Shown piece after piece: positions 46,723 through 57,374 of a stretch of 64,000 nucleotides of DNA (positions are counted from its first letter, which is position 1; the number at the start of each line of letters is the position of its first letter). Below the pieces are notes generated by a model. The model worked only from the letters and a program-made list of their open reading frames with translations, made no database searches and was not told where the DNA came from. The translations under genes and the position numbers were made by a program. This stretch comes from Thinopyrum elongatum (Eukaryota; Streptophyta; Magnoliopsida; Poales; Poaceae), in contig CM022303.1 of the NCBI GenBank assembly GCA_011799875.1, forward strand, positions 423,330,483 through 423,394,482, read 5' to 3'.

Positions 46723-48430
46723 AGTTCCCTGTGATGGAACATATGGACGTCGACATCATCATCGAGGAGACCGCCAGGGATGCCGCCGCTGAAGCGGACA
46801 GGATCGCTGCCAGCGAGGCCACCAAGGATGACGTTGTCGAGGCTGGTGGTGCTCTTGACGGGGAGGCCGCCAAGACAGCATAAGAGGAAATCGCCGAAGA
46901 ACCTGCTGAAGAGGGCGACAGGGAGGCTGAGGACCGTACTGACAGCATTCCTGCCGCAGGAGCGCCAGGCGCTGCACCGGCCACAGAGCCCCCTGTCACT
47001 GGTGAGGCGGCCACTAAAGACCAGCCATCAACATCTGAAGGCCCCTCATCCAGCAAGTATCTCAAGGTTGGCGAGAATCTATTCATCAACTTGCCGGGGA
47101 CGGCAAGCACTGAGGCACCAGCCGAAGGAGAAATTTTCGAGGAAATTATTGCCGCTGCCGGGCTCGAAGTCGTTGACGATCCCAGCGCTAGCAGCGGCAA
47201 GTCTGAAGAGGATCAGCTCCTTCAGGCCATGGGCGAAAACTTCGCAAACTCCAGGCCCTCCATCGCGCCCGAAAGGAGAAGGCGGACTCCAGAATGGCAG
47301 TTGTCGAGGCAGCCGAAGCGGATTTTCAAAGGCGCATCGCACAAATGCAAATCTGGCACGCCGAGGCCCTCCAAGAGCTGGTTGCCGGCCGAGAACAAGT
47401 GAGCCTGCAATGGAATGAGATCCTCCTTAAGCAATCAGATATGGAGAAGGCACATGACGAAGCTGTTCAAAGGATTGCTGCCGAAGATGCTCTCCTGACG
47501 GGGCGCCGCGTTGTTCTTGATGCTCACGAAGAAGATCTCACCGCACATGAGCAGGCGCTCGCCGCCAAGCTTCGTAGCAAGGATGAAGACGTCGAAAATC
47601 TTGTCGCGCGGCGGACCCAGGAGCTGGAGCAGAAACACAAGGAGGCGCTCGAAGCTCTGACTGCAAGTCATGCCGGCAAGCTCAAGGAGGCCATCGATGC
47701 TGCCGAAGCTACAAAGGCCGCCAAAAACGAGCTGAGCGACAAAGTGAAGAGGCTCGAAACAGATCTCGAAGAGCACGACAAGGAGCTCTCGACGCTCAAG
47801 GGGGACAGGGAAAAAACCATCCACTCCTTGGCGGAGATGCAAGTTGCCCTGTCCGACAAGACCAAGCAGCTCTCCTCTACGGCTGATAGTATTTCGGTTC
47901 TGGAGCTGAAGCTGACCACGCTGCAGAAGTCTCTCGAGGCCGGCAAGGCCCGTGAGAAGGCTCTACTCAAGGATCTCCAAGGAGAGAGGAACCTGCTCAA
48001 GAGCGCCGCCGCTGCCCAAAGCGAGTACGAGAAGGGAGTGGAGATCTGGACTGGCCGTCTCATCGCCACCGTGGAGAAGCTTACCGCAGAACTGTCAACC
48101 ATGGGCTTGCCGAACTTCAAGTATTCTTCCGAGGAAAGAATATCTCCAAGTGCCAGGTTGACGATGTTCTTTGAAAGCATCATCAACGCGTTGAGGGTGC
48201 TCCAGTCCAGCCGGGCGACCCAACTGGCGAACGAGACTTGCCGGCTTTGCCAGGCCGTCCTTTGCAAGGTGCTCATCAAGGTGGTGCACAGCAATCCTGG
48301 CATCGACCTCTCCAGCGCGCTCGGCCATCTGCCAAAGGATGCAAATGTTGAGGCGCTTGAAGAGTGTATCGCGCCAATCCTTGAGAAGGTGGACTCCATC
48401 AAAAGGATCGAAGGCCAGCGCAGGGATTGA

Positions 48431-49193
48431 GTGCTTTCCTTTTATTCTTGCCGCCATCATCTCATGTAAAAGACAATTAGGTCTCAAGTTAGAACTGCGG
48501 CAACTCATGGATGCAATATAATCTGACTATGTTTAGGCTCATGCTTGCTACTTTCCTTGTCTGATTCCTTTATGTATGGAATTCATCCTACGCTTACTGA
48601 AAAAAAACTTGCCGGCGCGCTGGAGGCGCAGCGGCCGGCAAGACTCCTTGGCGTTCTCAGTGCAGCCACTTAAATCGTTGAGCGGACTCGAAACAAAATA
48701 AGGGCGCAACTGATTACAACAAGGATTCCTTCGCGTGCAGATTTTCCATACAAGAGTCGGAATCATCCAAGGAAATAACTTTGTAATAAAAGAAAAACTT
48801 GCCCTAAGTTTTTAGGACTTAGCTTTCTGGCTTTGTTCTTCCTCCGGCAAGCATCGATTCCGAACGTCACCAACTGGTATTCATATCTCCCCTTCCCCCC
48901 CGGCAAATATGCACGCGAGGAATCCTTCTGTCTTTGAGAAAAAGAAAGAAGAGAAAATAAAGGGATGAAACCTTGGCAGTTCATTAGAACTTACCGGGAT
49001 CAGGTGTCATACAACATCTTAGACAAACATGCATATATAAATATGAACATGGGAATCAATAAGGAAATGTACAACACTTAAATTTATTCATCTGTGCTCA
49101 GGGTCTGCGCCTGACTTTGTACAAAGGATCACATGCCTTGCCGGCAAGACTTGTACAAAAGGGTGGTTGCCGGGAGCCCCCGGCAACCGCGCC
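48431..49193. other. Convergent 3' region between antisense gene and pol of E
   Basis: About 760 bases with no ORF, between the plus-strand stop at 48430 and the minus-strand pol stop at 49194. AATAAA-like sequences near 48954-48962 could serve 3' ends. Transcripts from both strands would converge here. Confidence 0.5.
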
Positions 49194-51485
49194 TTATGGG
49201 TAGAACTTGCGAAGATGTTCGATATTCCAGGAATTGCTCACTGGAACGCCATCTTCGGTCTCCAGGTGGACAGCGCCGGGCCTGGTGACTCGTACTACCC
49301 GATAAGGGCCTTCCCACTTTGGCGTCAACTTGTTTGAATTCTTGGCGGACTGAATCCATCGAAGAACAAGGTCGCCTTCCTCAAGGCTTCGGGCATGAAC
49401 TTTGCGGCTATGATAGCGGCGCAAAGCTTGCTGGTAGCGTGCAGCTCGCACAGCAGCCTGAAGACAATTCTCCTCAAGGAGCACAGCGTCATCTTGGCGC
49501 AGTTGCTCTTGCTCGAGCTCATCATAAGCGAGCACTCGAGGAGATCCGTATATGACTTCCGTGGGGAGAACTGCTTCCGCTCCGTAGACCAGAGCGAAGG
49601 GCGTCTGGCCGGTGGCTCGATTTGGTGTCGTTCTGATTGACCAAAGAACCGCCAGCAAATCATCAATCCAGCGTCTTCCACACTTTTTCAGCCTGTCAAA
49701 AGTTCTGGTCCTGAGACCGCGCAGCACTTCAGCATTGGCCCTCTCCGCTTGGCCGTTGCTTCTCGGGTGAGCAACAGAGGCAAAACAAATCTTGCCGCCA
49801 AGGTCTTGGACATACTGCATGAAGGTGCGACTTGTGAACTGCGTGCCGTTGTCGGTGATGATCCTGTTAGGCACACCGAAATGGCAAACAATTCCTTTGA
49901 AGAACTTGACAGCCGACTGCGCTGTCACCTTCCTCACTGCTTCCACCTCCGGCCACTTTGTGAACTTGTCGATAGCAACGTACAAGTACTCAAAGCCCCC
50001 GGTAGCATGGGGGAAGGGGCCCAGTATGTCGAGCCCCCAGACCGAAAATGGCCAGGAGAGAGGGATTGTTTGAAGAGCTTGAGTTGGCTGATGTAATTTC
50101 TTCGAATGAAACTGGCACGCTTCACATTTGGTTACTAGTGCAGTCGCATCCTGGAGGGCGGTAGGCCAAAAGAAACCTTGCCGGAATGCTTTCCCGGCAA
50201 GCGCTCTTGACCCTATGTGAGAACCATATATGCCCCCATGAATCTCTGCCAACAGTTGTAGTCCATCCTCCCGAGAAATGCACTTCAATTTCACACCGTT
50301 TGGTCTCTTTCTGTACAGGACGTCATCGACGAACTTGTACATAACAGACCGACGGGCTACTCTCTCGGCTTCTTCTTGTTCCTCAGGGAGTTCACCTGTC
50401 TGAAGGAAATGGACAATGTGCTGCGCCCATGCTGGAGCCTGAGGCTCGACAACTAGGACTAAAGGCATCTCCTCTGCCGGGGGAACGTTTGTCTCGACAA
50501 CGAGGGCCTGAGGCCCTGTCAGAGTCTGTTGTTCCCCGGCAGGCGTGTCGATCCCGGCAACTTCCTTGCCGGCGGCTCCGGGGAGCTCTGCCGGGAAGTA
50601 CTGGCCAGAGTTCAATTTCCTTCTTTTTTCTTGCCGCATCGATGGCACCACGGATGGTTGAGTCAATTGGAGCACAAAAGTTCCTGGTTCCACAGGCAAC
50701 TTGAGGGCAGCACGCTTTGACAGGTCATCAGCAATATTGTTCTCGGCACGAGGAACGTGCTCCATTTGGAGACCATCAAAGCGCTCTTCCAATTTCCTCA
50801 CTTCATCTACGTAGGCTTGCATCAATGGACTTTGATAGCTCTTGTTAACTTGCCTGACGACAAGCTGTGAATCGCCTTTCATGACGAGCTTTTTGATACC
50901 AAGGTCTGCCGCGATCCTGAGACCGGCAAGCAAACCCTCGTATTCTGCAGTGTTGTTGGTCGAACTCTCCCGGGGAAAGTGCATTTGGACTACGTACTTG
51001 AGGTGCTCTTCGGTGGGTGCGACAAGCAGCACGCCAGCACCGGCGCCTTGCAGCGAGAAAGCCCTGTCAAAGTACATAATCCATTGCTGATCGATTTCCT
51101 TGCCGGGGAGAGTTGTTTCTTGAACTTCTTCGTCTGGCGTCGGGGTCCATTCTGCAATGAATTCCACCAAGGCCCTACTCTGAATTGTTGAAGTGCTTTC
51201 AAACTTAAGGCCAAAGCTGGACAACTCCAACGCCCACTCCACGATCCTGCCGGTTGCCTCCGGATTTTGCAAAATCCGTTGCAACGGAAAGCGAGTGACG
51301 ACGGTAATCTCATGTGCTTGAAAATAGTGGCGCAACTTCCTTGAGGCCATAAGGAGGCCAAAAAGCAGCTTCTGCACCCCAGAATATCTTGACCTAGCCC
51401 CTTGTAAAAGAGAGCTAACAAAATAAACTGGGCGCTGCACCACCTTCTTCTTCTGCACAAGTTCTTCTGTTTGCGTGGATCCTAT
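49194..51485 (-). pseudogene. pol: Element E pol: RNase H and integrase
   Basis: Open for 754 residues from 51458 to 49194. Begins in the RNase H attached to RT (RPVYFVSSLLQGARSRYSGV). A second, archaeal-type RNase H follows at residues 125-250 with acidic residues D131, E172, D196 and D244. Integrase: zinc site H407, H414, C445, C448; catalytic D477 (GLDILGPF), D536 (ITDNGTQF), E572 (NGQAERAN). The C-terminal part ends in SNSWNIEHLRKFYP. All catalytic residues are present. It lies one frame off the RT part, so a frameshift near 51485 separates it. Confidence 0.93.
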
Positions 51486-52642
51486 CTTGCCGGGATCAAC
51501 CCTTGCCGGGGAAGATCTGCCGCATCATCCGGCGGTCCTGCTGCTGGTGTTGCTTCCTCATCAGCTTCTCTCTGCGCCACTAGCGCAGCACTAACCACTT
51601 GATTTGTTGCCGCCAGATACAACAACAACGGCTCTTGTGGTTTTGGCGCGACTAGCGTCGGCGGAGAGGAAAGGTATTTCTTCAAATCTTGCAGCGCAGC
51701 CTCCGCCTCCGGAGTCCATTTCATTGGACCTGCCTTCTTCAAAATTTTGAAGAAGGGCAGGGCGCGCTCAGCAGATTTGGAAATAAACCTGCTTAGAGCA
51801 GCAACACAGCCGGCAAGACGACGCACATCCTTGACGCATCTCGGCGCTTCAATTTGCTCAATGGCTTTGATCTTGTCGGGGTTCGCTTCGATTCCTCAGC
51901 AAGATACAAAGAATCCGAGGAGCTTGCCGGAAGGAACTCCGAACACGCACTTCTCAGGATTGAGCTTCAAGTTGATCTTGCACAAGTTTGCAAATGTTTC
52001 TTCTAAGTCTTGAATAAGCGTTGCTTTATCCTTAGTTTTGACCACTATATCATCCATATATGCCTCCATATTTCTATGGAGTTGTGGCTCAAAACCAATC
52101 TGGATTGCTCTGGCGAATGTTGAACCAGCACTTTTCAACCCGAAAGGCATTCGTATAAAACAATACGTACCACATGGGGTGATAAAGGCGGTCTTCTCTT
52201 CATCTTCCTTTGCCATAAAAATCTGATGATACCCTGAATAGGCGTCAAGGAAGGACAGGAGATCACAACCAGCGGTGGCATCCACAATCTGGTCGATGCG
52301 CGGCAAGGGAAAGGGATCTTTTGGACAAGCTTTATTGATATCTGTATAATCGATACAAAGCCTCCATTTCCCATTCGCTTTTCGCACTACAACTGGGTTG
52401 GCCAACCAGGTTGGATGGAGCACTCCTTTGACCAGTCCCGCCGCCTCCAGCTTCTTAATCTCTTCGGCAATGAATTCTTGCCGCTCCAAGGCCTGTTTCC
52501 TCACCCTTTACTGGACGGGCCGCGCATGAGGACAGACAGCAAGGTGGTGCTCGATCACTTTCCTGGGAACACCGGGGATGTCAGACGGTTGCCATGCAAA
52601 CACATCGACATTCGCCCGCAGGAAAGCAACGAGCGCGCTTTC
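51486..52642 (-). pseudogene. pol: Element E pol: reverse transcriptase
   Basis: RT fingers and palm at 52504-51896: VVVRKANGKWRLCIDYTDIN, FLDAYSGYHQI and the catalytic YMDD at 52060-52049. The thumb and start of RNase H are at 51826-51486 (FFKILKKAGPMKWTPEAE, PLLLYLAATNQVVSA). Stops: near 52510 (TAA just before VRKQALERQ) and at 51896-51898 (TGA in FFVSC-stop-GIE), all in one frame. The linker 52642-52505 is in frame with protease (FLRANVDVFAWQPSDIPG). Confidence 0.92.
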
Positions 52643-53605
52643 CTATTTGTCATCTAGGGCGGAACTTATGGTGAAAGTTCCCCCCGTTCCGTCCTCCCTG
52701 GCAGGCACCTTCTTGGTTTCCGGCGAGGCAGCCTTGGACTTCTTGTTCTTGCCGGTGGAACTCTCTGGTACGTCCTCGACGGAAGCGTAGCACTCCGAGG
52801 AGGCGTGCTTGCCGGAGTTCGCACCAAGGTTCCTGCCGGTCTTCTTCTTCCCCCCGGGAGTTCCAGCGGCAGGAGCAGATGCCTTGATGGCAGGTGCTGC
52901 AACTGCTTCCCGGTAAAGTTGGTCGGCACAGATGAGCGCATCCTTCTTATCGGAATGGACAGTGATGACGCTCAACGGCCCGGGCATCTTCAAAACATTG
53001 TATGCGTAGTGTGATGCTGCCATGAACTTAGCCAGCGCTGACCGACCAAGGATCCCATTGTATGACATGGGGATCTTGGCGACATCAAACACCACCTTTT
53101 CGGTCCTGAAGTTAAACTCGCTGCCAAATGTTACCGGCAGCGTGATCTTGCCCTTAGGCTGGGTTCTTCCCGGATTGACCCCTTGAAACGTACCCGTTTC
53201 CTCGAGGTCTTCGTCGGGAATCTGAAGCTTTGTGAGCACATCCGGTGAGATTAAGTTTAGGCCGGCCCCGCTGTCAACTAACATCTTCATCACCTTGAGG
53301 TTGCGAATTGTTGGGGAAACCAACAATGGCAAACACCCGACCGCAGTTGTGCGATCGGGGTGATCCTCGGCGTCAAAGATGATAGGCGTGCTGAACCACT
53401 TCAGAGGCCTACACGAATCGGGGGATGGCTCTGCCGCATTAACCTCCCGCATCCTCTGTTTAAGTTGGCGGTGGGAAGAATGCAGCGAGGCACCCCCATC
53501 AATGCACATAGCCTCCGTAGCCTTCTGGAATTCCTGCTCACTGGATTCATCATCTTCCTCATCATCATCTCCTTCTTTATCTCGGCCCCGAGCGGGCCGA
53601 TCCTT
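52643..53605 (-). pseudogene. Element E aspartic protease
   Basis: In the same frame as gag. Active-site DSGAG at about 53275-53261 (LVDSGAGLNLIS), then YNGILGRSALAKFMAASHYAY. An acidic linker (DDDEEDDESSEQE) joins gag to it. TAG at 52643-52645 breaks the frame before RT. A lysine/alanine-rich linker follows the protease. Confidence 0.9.
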
Positions 53606-55552
53606 CTACTGCTTGGCCTTGCCGCGGCGACCCCCTCGGCCACCGCGTTTCTTGCCGGACCCCTCAGCACCATCTTGGGCCTTCTCCTTGTCTCGCCTCT
53701 TGTATTCGGCCCTCTGCTTCTCGGCAAGCTGCTCAACTTGCCGGCAGTTCTGGAGATCGTGGCCCTTAGTGCGATGGATCTTGCAATACTGCTTGCCGGA
53801 GTTCTCTGACTTGTCGGCAGCCGCCAAGGCCTGACAGGAAGGGCACCCGGCAAGATCCTTGCCGGGGTCACTAACCTTGGCCTTCTTGGCGGCGCCGGGG
53901 TTGTCGGATTCCTCGACAGCAAGCACGGCCTTGCCTCTGCGCTTCCTATTCCGCCGCCGGCCTTTCCTTGACGGGGCCGCGGCGTCTTCATCTTCGGAGT
54001 CGCCTGCCGCGCCAACAGCCTCACCAGGGAGTTTCCTCCCCTCTTCAGCTCGAGCGCACTTGTCGGCTAGAGCATAAAGCTCGGCAATACTCCTGACTTT
54101 GTTCATCGCCAGCTCTTCCTGCATTCTGCGGTTACGCACGTTCTGGTGGAACGCGCTAATGACAGCGGCAGGATGAACGTCGGGAATGTTATACTGCACT
54201 CGGCTGAACCTCTGCATAAACTTGCGCAGGGACTCGCCCTCCTTCTGAGGGATGATGTGCAAATCGCTCTCTTGGCCAGGAGCTTGGTGGCCTCCAACGA
54301 AGGCGCCAACAAACTGATGGCACAGATCTGACCAGGAAGAAATGGAATTCTCTAGCAGATGCATCAACCACGACCTGACGTTGGGCTTGAGCACCAACGG
54401 GAAGTAGTTGGCAAGTATCTTGTCATCTCGGCCCCCGGCAGCCTGCACTGCAATGGTGTAGATGCTCAGGAACTCCGAGGGATGGGTCTTTCCGTCATAC
54501 TTCTCCGGAACCTCTGGCTTAAAGGTTCAGGAATTGGGCCACCGGACTTGCCGCAGCTCACGGGTAAACGCTGGAGTCCCTACCTCATAAGGCAAGTCTC
54601 CTACGTCCCCTGGCACAGGCTCGTCGACAGCCGGCCCCGCACGCTTATCAGAGTGATAGCGCGCTTCCCATCGCCGCTCGATGGTTGTTCGAGCGTCCTC
54701 TTTGCCTCGTTCCTAGAGAACTAGACGCTGATCACGGCGCATCCGTGGATCGGACGACGCCGTGGAAACTTCTTCATGGCGGTCGACTTGCTGAGTTGTC
54801 GGCCGCCGCTGATGCCGCAGAGGGGAGTGCACTGTAGTTGCACCACCTCCGGTTTTCTCTGCATCGGCTCGCGCTGGATCGATGGGCCTCCGCTGCGAGG
54901 GCCCTGCCTCTTGCGGTCCATCCTTGTTGGCGAAGCCGATAAGGCTCTGGATAGTAGCTCGCCACTCCTCCATCTTCTCCGGGGCGGGAGGAAAATCGAG
55001 AAGCAGCTGTGCACGTGCCAAGGCTTCCGCTGGCGTAGGTGGCGGCGACAAGTATGAGGTACGTGAGGTGCTCTGACTCCTAACCAAGTTAGAAGGAGCA
55101 CCACCACGGTCACGCGACCGCGCACCACCTCCGCCGGCAGCTCGGTGTGCATGCTGGTCCCGCGCATCTTGGGATCTATGCGCAGAAACCTTTTCGTGGG
55201 GACGCCCTGAACCACCAGCGCCATGATGTCGCTCATCTTGCACGACCTGAGTAGGTCGCGAGGCTTGCGCCGGCGCGGGAGCTCCAGCAGGCGCCCTTCG
55301 ATCCCTAGAGTTAGTTGTGCCACCCGTAGGCAACACAGCACCATCTCTAGATCCAGCGGCGTGCAAGTTACCACTGCCACTGCGAACGATACCGCTCGCT
55401 TGGCTTGGGTCACCAGAACGCCGCGGGGGTTGTAGTCCTCTTCCTTCTGCACCCGGACGGTTGCGCTGTCGCAGCGCTCTTCTTCTTGGGCGGCATGATG
55501 ATGAAGATGATGAAGAAACTAGGGCGCCGACCACCAGATCAGGTTCACGCAA
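53606..55552 (-). pseudogene. gag: Element E gag
   Basis: Minus strand. The N-terminal third is Pro/Arg/Ala rich; its true start is unclear because another frame opens MPPKKKSAATAQ at about 55496. Stops TAG 54713-54715 and TGA near 54530. Gag core at about 54520-54060 (PEKYDGKTHPSEFLSIY, LANYFPLVLKPNVRSWLM, ENSISSWSDLCHQF, then RKFMQRFSRVQ). A CX2HX4HX4C-type knuckle (YCKIHRTKGHDLQNC) lies near 53777-53735. Ends at in-frame TAG 53606-53608 directly before the protease linker. Confidence 0.9.
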
Positions 55553-55560
55553 CCTTCAAT

Positions 55561-55579
55561 CCCCCTACCTGGCGCGCCA
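55561..55579 (-). other. Element E primer binding site
   Basis: TGGCGCGCCAGGTAGGGGG on minus, four bases after the 5' LTR. The GGCGCGCC core is typical of Tat-lineage primer sites; tRNA not assigned. Confidence 0.65.
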
Positions 55580-55583
55580 AAGA

Positions 55584-56440
55584 TGTCGGGGCACGACACC
55601 TATGGGGTCCCGAGAGACCCCTTTACGATTCGGCCGGGGGAGAGGTATACGCAAAGAGCAGAACCAGTGATCGACGCGTGAGGTTTTTACCCAGGTTCGG
55701 GCCGCTGATCAGCGTAAAACCCTACTCCTGCTTTGTGTTCTTATTGATGTTCTTGAGCCCAGCCTTCAGGAGCGCTCGCAATGAACAGTACGTTCAAAGA
55801 GCAGCTACACATGCAGAATGGGCCAGAAGTTCTCCTCCCCCCTGTAGCAGTTGCCTTGGGCTTCCTTTTATATGCTCAAAGGGGTCTCCACAGTGGCAAA
55901 ATGTACATACATTGAGGTGTAAAGTAGCTACAGGGTATCATACCTAACCCCTGACGGATTAGGACAAGCGCATTTAATGCACCGTGAGGTGTCCGTTTAG
56001 GTGTCCTCACTTTCTTGGGGATGGAAAAAGGGGCCATCCCATCAGCACCGCTTAAGCTCTCCTCCACTGGCGCGTTGCCACGCATCTAGAGAAGGACCCA
56101 GAATGTCAGGTACACTACTGTGCCGAAGCGGTGGCACAGTGGCAGAATCTCACCAGGCGCCGAATCTTGCCGGGCGCCAAACCTTGCCGGACGCCAAGCC
56201 TTGCCGGGCGCCAAGCCTTGCCGGGCCCCAAAGGCCATCCCGGCAAGGATCTTGCCGGGAAGGCTGGCCTTCGGATTCCAGCTCTGCTTATTTGCTAAAC
56301 CTCAGATCTCTGACTTGATGATTTCCTTGATGGGCCGAATCGACCCCGAGCTGATCCCGGCAAGCCTTGCCGCGAGGATGGCTACAACTGTCCGTGCACA
56401 AGTACGGGGTACTAGTGGCCCAATACTTAGTACACCGACA
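55584..56440 (-). repeat. Element E 5' LTR (857 bp)
   Basis: Copy of 43228-44067, longer by one 17-bp unit (about 56165-56225). TATA box on minus at about 55873-55867. Followed on plus by TSD GTCAC. Confidence 0.92.
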
Positions 56441-56445
56441 GTCAC

Positions 56446-57240
56446 TGATTCGTCATAGACTTAAACTTCCAAAACCTCTCTGTGCATTTCGGTCTGACCG
56501 ATTCATCCTTTTCGGTCATACTGAGTTCACTGAGTTGATCTAGGTTTTCAATCTCGGTGCAACCGATTAGAACCATTCGGTCACACCGAGTTGCAGTAAT
56601 CGCTTGCGATTCTGCATCTCGGTGCCACCGAGTTGTTCCACTCGGTCACACCGACAGGGTCAGGATATATATACCAACGGGTCAAATTTTGGAAATTTCT
56701 CCGAAACCTTTTCGCCCGTGCGTGTCCTGCTCTGCCGACTCGGGTCTCCGGATTGTCTTCTCGTCGCCAGCGACCCCCTGCCGCTGGTCTCCGCCGCTGT
56801 CAACGGAAATCTTCACCGCCGTTGCCGCCGTAGCGAGCTCATCGCCAAGTTAGGATATGAGTTTGACCCTTTGTGCAATCTTTACCTCCGATTCTTAGCA
56901 CAAAGACAATGCCATGATTCTTACCATGTATGAGATCAATCTATCCAACGAAAACTTCCTTTAGACTAGTTTTGATTCGAAAATTTAATGTTAGGTTTCC
57001 GCCGAACTCATCTCGGACCGACCGAGATGTAGAAATCGGTCTCACCGATTTGGCTTAGGCCATTGCACTTGTAGTTTTTGGTCTGACCGAAAGTTGCAAA
57101 TCGGTGTGACCGAGTTCAACCCTCAGTGAAACCCTAGCAATCTCGGACTCACCGAACTGTGTCTCGGTCTGACCGATCTCACTAGTTCAGACTCCAATAT
57201 TGCTTCGGTGGCACCAAGTTTAACAAATCAGTAGCTCCGA
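56446..57240 (+). promoter_or_regulatory. Internal promoter-like region of element D
   Basis: Palindromes TCGGTNNNACCGA, for example 56642-56654, ending 11 bases before TATATATA at 56666-56673. A GC-rich leader and a second group of palindromes (57010-57225) follow. Acceptor-like TTCATAG ends at 57347. The candidate donor of C reads GATATGA here, so splicing as in C would fail. Confidence 0.5.
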
Positions 57241-57374
57241 AATGCTTTCTGTGGGAAACTAAAACTAAGTTTTTGACTCAATTGTTTTGCAAAATCTCTG
57301 CACTTTGTGATGCTCATCCACTCTATCTCATCTATAACTATTCATAGGGACAACTTTCCGTTTGTAGTGCTAGA

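Larger units (their letters stand above)
44475..48430 (+). pseudogene. Element E antisense multi-exon gene
   Basis: ATG 44475 in good context (GCCATGGCG); MAPKASKGKGKDKE. Exon 1 (44475-46111) carries the 'putative gypsy type transposon' style domain (PFFTAYFYCGLCPPFSDFF, LDFTPNAVLCMSIFAHL). Introns: 46112-46183 (GTGAGT..TAG, 72 nt), 46333-46407 (GTAAGT..CAG, 75 nt), 46612-46722 (GTACTC..TAG, 111 nt). Splicing keeps frame at each junction. The last exon has a long coiled coil (about 47300-48080, heptad-like with EELEQKHKEALEAL-type content) and ends at TGA 48430. Breaks: TAG 45897-45899, TAA 46881-46883, frameshift near 47241. Role unknown; transcription must run opposite to gag-pol. Confidence 0.8.
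43228..56440 (-). mobile_element. Element E: Tat-lineage gypsy with full gag-pol and antisense spliced gene
   Basis: LTRs 43228-44067 and 55584-56440 (TGTCGGGGCACG to ACACCGACA on plus). Perfect TSD GTCAC at 43223-43227 and 56441-56445. gag, protease, RT, two RNase H-type segments and integrase run on the minus strand; a separate multi-exon gene runs on plus between pol and the element's 3' LTR. Dual RNase H plus an antisense ORF is known for the Tat branch. gag-pol has point stops and one frameshift. LTRs differ at about 13 positions plus one 17-bp repeat unit. The 8-mer CTTGCCGG is repeated throughout. Confidence 0.93.
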
